NCBI GenBank assembly: GCA_025642065.1
Contig: JAODUP010000011.1
Span: 474,501-538,500 of the forward strand
Source: Paralvinella palmiformis
Lineage: Eukaryota; Annelida; Polychaeta; Terebellida; Alvinellidae
Reading direction: 5' to 3'
Length of the DNA: 64,000 bases
The notes below the pieces were generated by a model. The model ran no database searches. It saw only the letters and a program-made list of their open reading frames with translations, and was not told where the DNA came from. The position numbers were made by a program, and so were the translations under genes. Numbering within the stretch: position 1 is the first letter of the stretch; each line of letters begins with the position of its first letter. Shown in pieces: positions 12,126-24,396 of this stretch.

Positions 12126-12869
12126 CTCGACTCATTTATATCCAAGCCTAACTATATACATGTATCAGGTTGGTAGTCTCGATTATAAAAGAAACTAAAT
12201 TTGATCTCCGACCGTAATATATTTTTTTCCAGCCAAACCGAATTAACGTATGGTCTACGATAAATAGTTGGGATTGATCCATATCAAACAGGAAACATAT
12301 CACCTCCCAGATATTATAATCTAGGCTATGAAGAAATTCCTTTGTAGACGAAAGGAGAGGCCAGGACAATTCGGTAGTTATCCAGAAATCTTTCTTTTGA
12401 AACTGTATTCATACCCAAATATCAATATATCGCTTTAACTGAATCTAAGATAAAATTTCAACATTCGGAATTGGACAGCAACCTCATATCAAAGACCTTG
12501 AAGTTGAGATTTTTTAATCAAGGAGAGAAATGATGCCTGCTAGATATCCGTATCTAAGATACATGATTGTTCTGAATAATTTGTATGCGAAGACGAACTC
12601 AGAGCTACTTTAGTTTATAATGGTGGTTAAAGAGAAAAACAGTAGCATCTCTGTGGTACGCGGTACCTGAAGGAGTGAACTACATACATATGTATCGGGC
12701 ACCTTGTTACTGTATCAGTTCTTCTCTCATTTGCGCTGATTTCATGTCCTGTTTGACACGGAATGACCTAAATTGTGCCGATGTGTGGTTAAACAACATC
12801 CATCCAAGTCCTGTTTGCAACCTAAAGAAAATTCCAATAGAGAAAACCCACGCGTCTTCGGTTTTATAC

Positions 12870-13000
12870 ACTTATGGTCTTCCTACTGATCTGGGAGTGA
12901 GGTCTCCGCGGCTTAACTGGCAGCTCGATCGGTCACATACCAGCCGGGTTTAAATCTCGGATAAGCCACATGACTGATGAGTGTTTCATCTCCCGCTTCA
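12870..13000 (+). mobile_element. tRNA-derived SINE fragment, old copy
   Basis: A tRNA-like head with GCGGCTTAACTGGCAGCTCG and CCGGGTTTAAATCTCGG, followed by GTGTTTCATCTCCCGCTTCA as in the SINE body. The end is lost. Confidence 0.45.
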
Positions 13001-13245
13001 TATCAATAATTTTGGAGGTCACTTGACCTTTTTAGCCTAACAAGTAACTAGTAATATTTAATTGTTAAAATCTGTTCATCATTTTTAATCTGATTTATAA
13101 ATACGCGTTGACATTTCCTATTAATATTCATTACTGTTTTTATATGTTTGTATATATTAAAAGGAGAAGAGTGTATATATATATATATAATTGATGGTTT
13201 TATTATTGGTCTAAATTTCATTCCGTCGATTCCATTTCTTCACAG

Positions 13246-13407
13246 GGAAGGCCCCCAACTGCGCGTATGCCAGGAGTGTCGGCAAGTGGTCGCAGTGTAA
13301 TAATAAAACTCACTTTATGAAAAAATCTTATATGGTACTAAAACACGGCCCACAAAAACAATGTCCTCCAAAGAAATTCAAGAAAAAACGGTGTGAAAAA
13401 AAGAAAG
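13246..13407 (+). CDS. PTN/MK-like gene, exon 4: cysteine module 3
   Basis: Third module, reading K-A-P-N-CAYARSVGKWSQC, then a basic Leu-containing middle, then KQC and KRC, with spacing C-x11-C-x21-C-x9-C. It keeps the G-K-W-S-x-C signature that is the clearest link to the PTN/MK C-domain. The second half is extremely basic (PPKKFKKKR between cysteines 3 and 4, then E-K-K-K), the strongest candidate polyanion-binding patch in the protein. The acceptor is CCATTTCTTCACAG and the donor AAAG/GTAAAT, phase 1 at both ends. It lies 5.3 kb after module 2; the intron between holds a decayed piggyBac element and a SINE. Confidence 0.83.
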
Positions 13408-14017
13408 GTAAATACAGTTAATGGTGAATAACGCGAGATATGTTCTCGCGCGAGCTTGCGTTATAGAAAATAAATTGCGTATTAAAGTAATGGGGCTTGA
13501 GCGGACGGGGGGGGAGGGGGTTGAAGTTGTCGCGTTCTTAAACGCCGTTTGAGTGCATTTAAAATATCGGTTTCATGTAATGTGATTGTACCTATTAGAT
13601 TTAGATTAATATATTAAACCAATTGCTTTCAATGTACCATTTATACATTCTTTGATGCATGAAAACCGAAAATCTAGCAAAATCTTTCTAAAATGTTTTT
13701 GTTGGATTATTTTTTAATAAAAGCTAAAATTCGGTATTTAACTTAAGAGTGAACACGTGCCTTGACAGAAACAATTGCTAACTGAATAAGTCGTACTGGA
13801 ATAAGCACAAGTTATTGACACGCCAATTAGCAGTGTATACTTCCTTCAATTAATCGCGTTTAATTAGTTTAAGGGGCTATGTCGAAAGGGTGTTTTGTTT
13901 TTTCGCTTCGATTCATTACATTTATATCACTTGACTGATTCAGCTCGCCATGTTCACAAATAGGTCATAAAACGAAACATTTAAAAATATTATTATATTA
14001 AATCTAATTATGGCCAG

Positions 14018-14167
14018 ACAGCCCCAAACAGTGTCACTATGATCCCGATTCTCGCATATACTGGAACTGTAACCCGAAGACAAAAATGAAGTGGAAGTTC
14101 GTGATCCTGAAACCTAAACAGCCGAAATTCTGTCATTTCGTACAAGCCACGTTGAAGCCATGCTTTG
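14018..14167 (+). CDS. PTN/MK-like gene, exon 5: cysteine module 4
   Basis: Fourth module: D-S-P-K-Q-CHYDPDSRIYWNC, then C-N-P-K-T and KFC...KPC, with spacing C-x11-C-x20-C-x9-C. A Trp directly before the residue preceding cysteine 2 (Y-W-N-C) resembles the W-S-x-C of the other modules shifted by one. The end L-K-P-C is the classic family ending. Phase 1 at both ends; donor TTTG/GTGAGT. The acceptor (TTATGGCCAG) has a poor pyrimidine tract, so the exact 5' edge is less sure than the frame. The intron to the next exon is only about 200 bp, by far the shortest in the gene. Confidence 0.78.
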
Positions 14168-14368
14168 GTGAGTAACGGGTGGAATCAGGATTTGTTAGCT
14201 TTAGTCAATGTTGGGGTGTACCCGTGACCGATTGAGCTGTATTTTAGAGACGCGCAAACACAGGTAGGTATGAGTGCCATTCAATTCACAACCTCGCCGT
14301 CACCTTAACCACGGCGCTATCTGACTGAATCGTGCCTAGTCTAGTGGTTTGTTTCCATTTCTCGCCAG

Positions 14369-14530
14369 GTAGTTATCCTTCCAGATGTCATTATATTAAG
14401 AAACTAGGTAAATGGTCGAAATGTAGTTTCTATTCCCACCGGAAGTCGAGAATCTGGGGGGTGTTGAAGCCTGGCCAGTCACCACTATGTCAAGGGGTGA
14501 AATACCAAAGAAAACCGTGTAAAGGTGGAG
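14369..14530 (+). CDS. PTN/MK-like gene, exon 6: cysteine module 5
   Basis: Fifth module: S-Y-P-S-R-CHYIKKLGKWSKC, then a basic middle with V-L-K-P-G-Q, then PLC...RKPC, spacing C-x11-C-x21-C-x9-C. It has the full G-K-W-S-x-C motif and ends K-P-C-K-G-G-G. The acceptor is TTTCCATTTCTCGCCAG and the donor GGAG/GTAAGT, phase 1 at both ends. Within 350 bp of module 4, so the pair may have been duplicated as a unit. The following intron carries the 3-kb CR1/L2-type LINE and several microsatellites before module 6 at 19.4 kb. Confidence 0.83.
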
Positions 14531-14781
14531 GTAAGTACAGTTAGTTCTGGATATGATACCTTCATTGTATTGTCGTGGGGCCATTGACCTGAAAGAAAAC
14601 TAAACCGAGCAGTCAGTGGTGTTAAATTGTGCCGCCATGACCAAACAGCGCTGACTTCCGGTAGGGACAAAAACAACGTTGAAGCGGCTGCGCTTCGAGT
14701 TTGAACCTATGAATACGGACATTTATTATGATGTGTGATTTATAATTTTGTGTGTTCAGACAATCTGTATTATTCATGTCC

Positions 14782-17700
14782 TAATAATAATAATAATAAT
14801 GTATATTTAATAAAGCGCCCTTACTAGCAGGAGCCATTCAAATGCGCTGTACAAATAATATTTAATATAATAGTACCCCAAATAATGTCTGTAAAAACCC
14901 TGTAATGATTTAAAAGACCTTAAATAGGTGTGTTTTTAGAAGAGACTTAAAATTTCCAAGAGACGACGCATTTATAATATTTGCCGGCAACTTATTCCAC
15001 AAAGTGGGGGCTGCAACACTAAACGCACAATCACCATATGACTTGAGCCGAGACACTGGCACCTGCAATAGTATCTGACTGGATGACCTGAGTTTTCGGG
15101 ATTACTTTCTAATGGAAACCAGTTCACACAGGTATTCTGGCGCCATATCATTAATAGATTTATAAGTTATTAACAGAATCTTAAGATGGATACGCTGTCT
15201 AACAGGTAGCCAATGTAGTTTTTGAAGAATTGGGGTGATATGATAATATTTTCTAATATTGAGTTACAATAGTCTATATGAGATGTAACAAAGGCATGAA
15301 CTACAGTTACAAGTGATTCTTGTGTCAAGAATGCTTTTAAACAGTGGATGTTCTTAAGATTGTAGTAGGCAGCTCGGCATACTGATTTTTTACTGACCCA
15401 TTAGGGGTAATCGAAGATTCACCATCTGTAATGCTGGTGTCTTTATGGATTTAACACAATGTGGTGATGCCAAATATAAAATATTTGTTTTATTATCATT
15501 TAGTTTTAGAAGATTTTGAGTCATCCATAGCCGAATATCAGCAATACAATGTTCAAATTCTTCAAGGAAGAGGAGAAATTTAACTCATTGTCAGGATCCA
15601 GTGATATATTCAGCTGTGTGTCATACAGCATACAAGTGATATTTAACCCCATATCGCTGCAAAGTGATCCCAAGAGGACGGGTATACATTGTGAAAACCA
15701 GAGGTCCAAGAACTGAACCCTGTGGTACACCAGATAACAAAAACTGAATGTCAGATAAAATACCATGAACAGACACTCTATGGGAGCGTTGTTCCAGATA
15801 GGATCTAAACCATTCAAGTACTCTACCTGACAGACCAAACATGTCTTTTAACCTAGAGAAAAGTACATTATGGTCAACTGTATCAAACCAGCAGACAGGT
15901 CCAGAAGAACAAGTATTACTGGCTTACCTTGATCAATTGACATCATAATATCATTTTTCACTCGAACCAAGGCTGTTTCAGTGCTGTGACCACTTTTATA
16001 GGCAGACTGTAGTGATTCATTAAGGTTATTATTGATTAAATATTTGTTTAGATGGAAAGCAACTGCCTTTTCTATAACTTTAGATAAAAATGTAAGATTT
16101 GAAACAGGTCTGTAATTGTTTAGAATATTACAGTCCATAGTGTGGTTTTTTATTAATGGTTTTTCAAGGGCAGCTTTCATGGATCTTGGGAAAACACCCA
16201 GAGATAATGATTTATTAACTATATTTGTAATTGGGTTTATCAGAACATCCAGACAATCTTTCACAAGCCATGTAGGCATAGGGTCAACTGCACAGAAAGC
16301 ATTAGATGACTTTTTCAGCAACTGTCTGATATCAGTCTCTGTAAAAGGCTCAAATGTATCCATCATGGATATGCAGGATTCTTCTACCAATGGTGTACCC
16401 TGTGATAAGGTGCTGGACTGGAACCCACTATGTATATTTAATATTTTTTGACAGAAGAAGTTATTAAAACAATGGGCCATATCTTTATCTGAGTTGATAT
16501 TATTTGGGAGGACAGTTTGACTTTTATGTAATACTTTATTCACAACACTGAAAACAGTCCTTTGATTTCCCTTGGATGCTTTGATCTTTTTATTATAATA
16601 TTCAGATTTAGCAGAGGCAAGGGCCTTTTTAACAAGTATTTTACTGACCTTGAACATTTCAAAATGAACACACAAACTGGTCCTGATCCACAGCCGCTCA
16701 CAATACCTTCTGTGTCTCTTTGCAGCCTGTATGTTTTTATTATACCATGGAAGCATTGGTCTGCTTGGCATTTCCTTTGTCCTTAAAGGTGCATGTTCAT
16801 CTACAATGTCTCTCAATATATTATCATAGATATCCACCAGATGATCCACGTCATCCGGTGGATCCAATACCAGAGAAGAGACTCGCAGATCAGTAAGAAA
16901 AGCCTCCTTGTCAATTGACTTATATCTTCTATATGAAATAACTTTAGCTGAAACAGATTGTTTCTATAAAGATACATTAATGTCAACAAGGAAATGATCA
17001 GACAGCATGGAAGACACAGACACACCTTTAATCAAATTGTCATCATCACGGCAGATGACAAGATCTAAGATGTGACCATGTCTGTGTTTTCTTTCTTGGA
17101 CATGCTGCCTGAGATTGGCAGATCTAAGAATGTCAGCCAGTTGTTTGGTATCTGCATTCCTCTAGCAATCCCAATATATATTGAAATCACATAAGATCAA
17201 CAGATGACCACTGTTGATAGCAAGAGAGTCAACAAATCCCGAAAATTCCTTGAAGAAATCTGCTGCTTTCAGGCCATTTTTCTTAGTGGGGTGTAATCGT
17301 AGATTATAGCTACACGAACACTTATCCCCCCAGATATAAATACACTTGGTAATTTTCAAAAGACTTAGCCTGAAAACGCAATGGGTTTCACACTTCAAAT
17401 AATTACTGAGAAGAATGCCGACTCTTTTTTGTGAATCCGAGATGCATGGTGGAATGAATATCCAGCTGGAGTCACATCACCAACAATTTTCTGGTCTGAA
17501 ACATTACCAGTCAGTCAGTGGTGTGTAATGACAAGAGCATCAAGATCCATATCCTTAACAACATCAGATATTTCATCAGATTTATTACAGATCGACTGAC
17601 AGTTAATAAGACCAATACTTACATTTTGTACAGCTGTGCCATTATATGGTGTTATTGGCACAGTGATCAAATTACTGGCATCAGACCCAATCTGCTTTAG

Positions 17701-17860
17701 ATGTTTTCCACTACGTGGGCGCAACGATAAACAAATGGTATTATCACCATAGGGTCGTAATGCAAGCAACTGATCTCTACTATAATTCATTATAATTATA
17801 TAAATAAAATAAAACAAAACATACACAAGCAAAAACCGAGTTCTTATGGGAAACACTGGA
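14782..17860 (-). mobile_element. CR1/L2-type LINE (non-LTR retrotransposon), inactive copy 1
   Basis: On the - strand, the 5' part (17856-17515) encodes the start of an apurinic-type endonuclease (I-N-C-Q-S-I-C-N-K-S-D-E-I, then L-D-A-L-V-I-T). The reverse transcriptase follows at 16867-15848, with N-N-Y-R-P-V-S-N-L-T-F-L-S-K-V-I-E-K and G-H-S-T-E-T-A-L. Next are S-G-V-P-Q-G-S-V-L-G-P-L near 15,720 and the C-terminal P-T-L-W-N-K-L-P region near 15,000. Breaks include a lost pair of bases around 15,890 just after D-L-S-A and a frame change at the YADD active site (about 15,625), so it cannot encode active enzyme. The 3' end is an (AAT)n repeat at 14782-14800 next to a GCGCCC tail. The copy near 63.3-64 kb is the same family. 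Confidence 0.85.
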
Positions 17861-17999
17861 GCAGGCGATAATATAGGGCGTCAAATGAGCAGTTAAAAAG
17901 AAAATACAAGAAATACAAAATAACTAAATATAATCAATTTATATTAATATAAATTAAATCTATATTACATAATATGCAAAATACACCAAAATATTCCGG

Positions 18000-18900
18000 T
18001 GCCATTACATCGAGAGCCGGTCATACTTCCCGCCACAAACATTATATGCCATGAAATATGTAAATGTCATTTTGTGCAAGTCCGTAGATCTAGCTTAATT
18101 GGGATCAAACGCCAGAGACAGACCGGGGGTTATCAAATAGGCTAAATATAATAATAGTTAAGCTTAATTTCCCAGCGATTTTAAATGTGTTCCTTATACT
18201 TACCGATGAAAAAAGATATCCCTTTTGCATTTCTTCCACGCCCACGGGTTATGCAACCAACGACACAACAATAATTCACCATGTTTATAAACCTGATTTT
18301 AGCAGTCTGCATTTATTTTGCCCCAACCGGAAGTTGGAATCTGTTTGCCATCAAATCAGCGGCCGTGTTCGGTCTAGTTTTATTTTAGGTCAATGGTCGT
18401 GGGGCTTTCACTAGTATAGAAGATGGCGCAATACAAATAAAATACGAACGTTGCTGTGTAGGCGCCATTTCTGAGTAAATATGGCAAGCGATGTCCGAAA
18501 GATAATGAGGCGACGTGAGACTCTTCGGGCATAGACAGACTTTGAACCGAGTGCGCTAGTAGTCTATGGCCAACCGCACTACCACCTGGACCATTGAGTC
18601 CCCGCCTACCCCGGTCTGCCGATGATCGGCCTGACGTAGCTGCTAAGTTAATTATATATGGTGTTGAAAGACTAAATTAGCTCAAACATTCACTTCGAAG
18701 AATTGTAAATAACTTGATATATTACCGAGTCGTGGATCCTCATCTCTATCTATAAGTGCGATTGTAACGTTGAAACGAAAATTAGTTAACCTGGCAGTGA
18801 AATGCCGTTTCTAGCGAAATATTAATCAAAAAGACGTTTTTGTGGGGAATTAAAATAGTCTTATTCCAATAAAATATTAGACCTAGCTGATAGTTTGTGT
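18000..18900. other. Intronic sequence with an old SINE-like fragment
   Basis: Around 18455-18620 a reversed, diverged tRNA-like head can be read (TTTGAACCGAGTGCGCTAGT and CACTACCACCTGGACC). The rest is AT-rich intron without an exon I can support. Confidence 0.4.
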
Positions 18901-18937
18901 GTTACAATGCACTTTATTAGTTGTACCGACAATGACG

Positions 18938-18938
<1 letters not shown>

Positions 18939-19030
<92 letters not shown>
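18939..19030. repeat. (CA)n(TA)n microsatellite
   Basis: About 37 CA units followed by TA units, directly upstream of R1 copy 2. Confidence 0.95.
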
Positions 19031-19051
19031 CACAAGCACACACACACAGAG

Positions 19052-19395
<344 letters not shown>

Positions 19396-19432
19396 ACACA
19401 CACACACATTAATTAATTTATTATATTTTCAG

Positions 19433-19591
19433 TCCCTGGGCACTTACCAAAGTGTTTTTACGAGGTAAAGAGAAGGAAATGGTCACTCTGTGATCCCGTG
19501 CTTAGGATGCGGCTGATGAAGATGACGTTGAAACCTCACATGCCGGCTCGGTGTAGCCGGATTAAATTTGCATACAGAAGGTGTAAAATCA
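19433..19591 (+). CDS. PTN/MK-like gene, exon 7: cysteine module 6
   Basis: Sixth module: P-G-H-L-P-K-CFYEVKRRKWSLC, then a middle with M-T-L-K-P-H, then ARC...RRC and K-I, spacing C-x11-C-x20-C-x9-C. K-W-S-L-C retains the W-S-x-C signature. The acceptor ATTATATTTTCAG is strong and the donor ATCA/GTAAGT is consensus; phase 1 at both ends. It sits immediately after a (CA)n/(TA)n microsatellite that is the tail of a dispersed repeat, with the splice acceptor only about 25 bp from the repeat. Highly basic between cysteines 1 and 2 (E-V-K-R-R-K). Confidence 0.82.
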
Positions 19592-20727
19592 GTAAGTAAA
19601 GCTGATGAAATGACGAGGAGGGCATGTAAAGGGAGTGGGAGTTGTGGAGAACATAAACTATTAGTAAACATTGATCGATGTAATACATTTGAAAGACTTA
19701 TTAAAATAATTAAATTTCTTTGTTATCTAAACAACCTGTTTAGCTGTGAATCTTAGAACATAGACAAGTTACGCTTAATGTGGTATATATAGAGTATGTT
19801 GTATCGCAGCTAATGTATAATTTTTCCTATATTTTCTAGGGTCGGTGCTGTCGTATTTATAATTAGCCGTCAAACCATAGAAATAGATAGTTCCGGGATG
19901 AGGAATATTTTTGTTTTAATAAGTGTCTAGATCCCAAAAACATTTCGATATTCATGAACACTTATTCATGACGATGATCTTTTCCAAATATGATGTAATA
20001 GTTGTACATTTTAATTAATAAGATTCATTGAACCGAACGTAAAAACCTCTCTAGACTGTCAAATATAAAATATAGATCAATCAGAGGACCATATGTCATC
20101 CGAAATGATCCGTAGACAGTTAATGATCCGGAGACAGTTAATGAAGTTATCCGAGACCAAATCCTTGTCTTGCCTGTGACGTAGTGAAAGTGTAATAAGT
20201 GGATAATGTTTGTTTATATAAATCCATTCTGAATGTATGTAGCTTAGTTAAATTTATAGAGTTCTGTAATATTATTTTATTGGAAGTCGGTCCTGGTCAT
20301 CTAGTAGACGAAATTGTAACAAGCCAATTATATTCCGTGAATCGAGGATTTATTTCCATAAAAATACAAATAATACAAACCAGAAAGGGAACTCATATCT
20401 CTTGAACATTTTTATGAAAATGATTAGTGTATTTTGTGTCTGAAACATAAACAATCCAACAGGAAAAAACAACACCGCCCGTCCAGTAGTTGTGTGAAAT
20501 CTATGAATATTCACTGTCACGTGATCACTGCTACAGCACAAATCGAGCACCCCCTTTTATTAAGTAGTTGTATGCTAATGAGCTAGTCGATACACTGAAA
20601 AACATATGTGTATAAGCCGATCGATGGGGATGGTGTTGCTGAATTGTAAATTTTTAGCTTATATAATTGCAAACATGAATAATAGAATTTATTTATTATC
20701 ATTGTGAGACTGTAAATTAATTACAAA

Positions 20728-21653
20728 TACCGTACTCACGCGAATAAGGGCCCCGGCGGCTATTGTTTTCGATGGCTGTTTTCCCCGGCGGCTATTGTTT
20801 TCGATGGCTGTTTTTCCCCGGCGGCTATTCAAGCATGCCTTATTTAAGCAAAGGCTCTTATTGTCTGATATAAACGATTATCGTACTGAAAATATTGTTC
20901 ATCCATCCAAAAATGGATAATAATCCCCCAATCAATATCTTAATCACTCTGTGATTGGGCTAATCTCGTCACAGTGACAGTGTGTGACAGGCCCATCATC
21001 CAGTCAAGCCGACAACACCACACCATGCACACACCGTCAATAAGAAGTAGTATTTGTCTGAAGCTAATTACACCCAGACATCATCTAATGTTATGTAACT
21101 AATGGCTTCGTTTGATCCTTTAATCCGCTTATAATTGACATGTTGATCCCCTGACATGCATGCTTGTTTAGGTGTGCGTTTCTTCCAGACAAAAGACTGA
21201 GTTAAAATTATCTTGGCTTCCCGTACTTACAGTTATCATGTGACCCTCAATAATGGCGTAGATTACAGAGAAAAAACAAAGCCGATGAATCAATTAGAAA
21301 CACAATTTTACTTGTAACTGATGAGCAACTGACAATTTATACGATGGAATTAGTTTTGTGCATGATTGTTTTCGCCGAGAATTTTCCAAAATAACAGTAT
21401 AAATTAACTGACATGAACATCAATGGCAAGTATGCGGCTGACGTGTCAATAGAATGTGGGCGATGATAAATAAATCTATGCTAGAGTATTCGTACATGTA
21501 TATCTTCGTTTGTTTTCTTCGAGAGGGGGCGCTGCATCAAACATGGGCGTTTATTTATTTCAAATCATATTTACCCCCGGCCCCTGTTCAAGCATGCCCC
21601 TGTTCGAGCATGCCCCTGTTCGAGCAGAGGCCCTTATTCGCGTGAGTACGGTA
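20728..21653. mobile_element. Non-autonomous DNA transposon with 25-bp perfect terminal inverted repeats
   Basis: The left end starts TACCGTACTCACGCGAATAA and continues GGGCC; the right end is its exact reverse complement. The terminal TA on each side is the likely target-site duplication. Inside the left end, CCCCGGCGGCTATTGTTTTC with GATGGCTG is repeated about 2.5 times; inside the right end, a short unit CCCCTGTTCGAGCATG is repeated three times. Both are subterminal repeats, commonly transposase-binding sites in such elements. No transposase ORF is present. Superfamily not assigned. Confidence 0.85.
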
Positions 21654-22008
21654 ATATTAATTAACCTTATCTGATGATGATGGTGGTTACGATGATTGGT
21701 GTTTTACGGCCACTTTTATGCACATGGAAGGCTAAATGGGCCGAATTAGCCTTATATGGTTAATGGGACAGAATACTGATTTCGATTCGTGGTTGGATCA
21801 AATAAAGTGAGCCACTTATTTGCCTTGTATTCCGAAATCCTATCCAAGAAGGCACGTCTTTCTAAACCCATCACTGAGCTTCAGAAATACACCGCTCGGT
21901 GTCGCAGTGGTAGCGGGATCGGTGCATTATTTTATAATCATGTTATGACATGTTGCTGTTAATCAAAATGGTGTCCGATTCTTTGACAAAATGTTCGTTC
22001 TTTTTTAG

Positions 22009-22170
22009 AAAAAAAGAAAATGCAAAACTGCGTGTATAACGGTAGAAATTCGTACTGGTCATACTGTGGTGAAAGATCACATCAGAAGACGAAACAATTA
22101 CAACAGGCTCTAGCCAGCAGGGGAAGAGACTGTCCGAAAACTATCACAATAATAAAGAAGTGTAAAATAA
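22009..22170 (+). CDS. PTN/MK-like gene, exon 8: cysteine module 7
   Basis: Seventh and last module: a Lys run, M-Q-N-CVYNGRNSYWSYC, then a middle K-T-K-Q-L-Q-Q-A-L and RDC...KKC, spacing C-x11-C-x21-C-x9-C. Of the seven it most resembles the vertebrate C-domain: Y-W-S-Y-C, then K-x-L-x-x-A-L, then D-C-P-K-T-I-T-I-I-K-K-C. The acceptor TTCTTTTTTAG is strong and the donor ATAA/GTAAGT is consensus; phase 1 at both ends, leaving an A that becomes Lys or Asn with either candidate terminal exon. The following intron starts directly with the 28-bp minisatellite at 22.2 kb. Confidence 0.83.
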
Positions 22171-22225
22171 GTAAGTATAGAGTAACCTCCAGGTAAGTAT
22201 AGATCGACCTTCACGAAACTAAACA

Positions 22226-23250
22226 CAATGTTATAGGCTAGTATTATACTATAGGTAGGCTTATACTGTAGGTAGGCTTATACCAGTCTTATACTGTAGG
22301 TAGGCTTATACCAGTCTTATACTGTAGGTAGGCTTATGCCAGTGTTATACTGTAGGTAGGCTTATACCAGTCTGATACTGTAGGTAGACTTACACCAGTC
22401 TTATACTGTAGGTAGGCTTATACCAATCTTATACTGTAGGTAGGCTTATACCAGTCTTATACTGTAGGTAGGCTTATACCAGTCTTATACTGTAGATAGG
22501 CGTATACCAGTCTTATACTGTAGGAAGGCTTATACCAGTCTTATACTGTAGGTAGGCTTAGACTAGTCTTATACTGTAGGTAGGCTTATACTAGTCTTAT
22601 ACTGTAGGTAGGCTTAGACTAGTTTTATACTGTAGGTAGGTTTAGACCAATCTTATACTGTAGGTAGGCTTATACCAATCTTATACTGTAGGTGCACATA
22701 GACCAAGCTTGTACTTTTGGTAGCTGTGTCCAGCCGTATAATGTAGATAAATATATATCAGCTTTGTAATGTAAGTAGATATGACCAGTCTTGTACAGCA
22801 GGTTCATATTGACTAGCCTTGTACTGGAGGTAGGTGTACACTGGCCTTTTACTCTAGATGGGCACGGACCAGTCTTGTACTGTAGCTACAGATACATGTA
22901 GATCAGCCTTATATTGTAGATAGGTATAGACCAACCTCGTACTGTAGGTAGGTGCAGACCGGCGTTTTACTATAGGATGGTGTAGACCCGCTTTGTACTG
23001 CAGGTAAGTGTAAACCAGTCTTGTATTGTAGGTAAGTATAGATAAGCCTTGTACTGTGTGTAGGTGTAGAGGCTTTGTACTGTAAGTAGGTATTGACCAG
23101 TCTTGCACTGTACGTATGGATTGACCAGGCTTGTACTATAGGTAGGTATTGACCAGTCTTGTACTATAGGTAGGTATTGACCAGTCTTGTACCATAGGTA
23201 GGTATTTACCAGTCTTATACTGTAGGTAGGTATTGGCCAGTCTTGTACTA
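22226..23250. repeat. Minisatellite, about 28-bp unit (left part)
   Basis: About 35 imperfect copies of a unit like AGGTAGGCTTATACCAGTCT followed by TATACTGT. Units drift in sequence from one end to the other, from CTTATACC to TATTGACC variants. It begins within 60 bases of the donor of module 7. The array resumes at 24727 after an inserted element. Confidence 0.93.
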
Positions 23251-23473
23251 TTGAGGTTTTGCACCTGACGTCACAGACACGTGTCTGTTTGTTTATGCCG
23301 CCATGTTGGAGGTCAAGCGGTGGTTTATAGTCCGGCATAACGCAGCGAACAATATCAATCTTAGACATGCTCCCGATATCTTGAATACTGAGCTTTATTC
23401 GTCTTAAAAGTAAAGTAAAACAGTATCATCTGTTGGGTTAGAAACCATAGAATTGTCAGATTTGATCATTAGC

Positions 23474-23773
23474 ATGGATTTACCACCAGATGCCTTAGCG
23501 AGGTATAAATATAAGATAATCCACTTTAGTCAAGATCCCTATACTATGCCGCCAGAGATCTATATCAGCTATGATAATGCCAGTATATATCTAGGGGTCA
23601 CGTATCCTGGTGTATAGAATTACTTGATTAGCACACCATCCCCTTATACTGAAGATCAACTGAAAGCGTATAAAGGTCTGGAGGCTTATATTTATTTTAA
23701 AGGTGGATGGGTCAGATCATTGATAATTGCTCACGCCCGATCTACATCAAACAGTGATTTTGTGGTGAAATGA
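23474..23773 (+). pseudogene. Coding remnant inside the TIR element
   Basis: From ATG at 23474: M-D-L-P-P-D-A-L-A-R-Y-K-Y-K, then P-P-E-I-Y-I-S-Y-D, Y-P-G-V, an in-frame TAG, then NYLISTPSPYTEDQLKAYKG with L-E-A-Y-I-Y-F-K-G-G-W-V and TGA. The N-Y-L-(x)-T-P-S-P-Y-T-x-x-x-L-K-A-Y-K-(x)-L-E-A-Y signature resembles the N-terminal part of invertebrate proteins I associate with SWIM/YqaJ-type domains; that is from memory and tentative. The rest of any such gene is missing, so the element is an internally deleted, non-autonomous derivative. Confidence 0.5.
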
Positions 23774-24187
23774 CACATGTATATAAATATTTATAACAAA
23801 ATGGTGTTAGTTTTAAGAGATCAATATACCCAGGTTAACTATGTTTTAACAGGTTATCATTGATAGAGTCATTGCTGTGGCTAGAGATATTGATTATTTT
23901 ATCTCCAATAAATGTAGTTAATCAGGTGGTATAATTGATTCTGAGAGATTTACCAAAGCACAAACGACACGAAGCATTTTATTTAATATTGTTAACTGAA
24001 AAGTTGGGTCATTTTGGAGTAAAGTTATATGTATTATACTTTGTAATTCTGTGTACTTTTGTCTAACAACACCAATGACCTTAACCTCAATCGCATAAGG
24101 GTCATCATATATTGTTGAAATGTAGAGAGTAAATATGTTGTTTTTATGTTAGGTAATACAAATATGGTATCCGGACATAATCCCCTT

Positions 24188-24396
24188 GCGGACATAACCC
24201 CCTGAATATAGGAATTGGGGTTAGGATTAATTGACAGTAATTAACACACATATAAAATGGTTGTTAGAATATGGCCACTGCAATTGAAAATTTGTGTTTA
24301 GCCTTATATAGTTATATTTTGAAAAACTATATATTAAATTCACATATAAACCATCTTTTTCAAAACAACCACTGACATTCAGGGGGTTATGTCCGC
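24188..24396. repeat. Nested inverted repeat pair (hairpin or MITE)
   Basis: GCGGACATAACCCCCTGAAT at 24188-24207 is the exact reverse complement of 24377-24396, with about 170 bases between. It could be a small MITE inserted in the larger element, or an internal palindrome. Confidence 0.8.
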
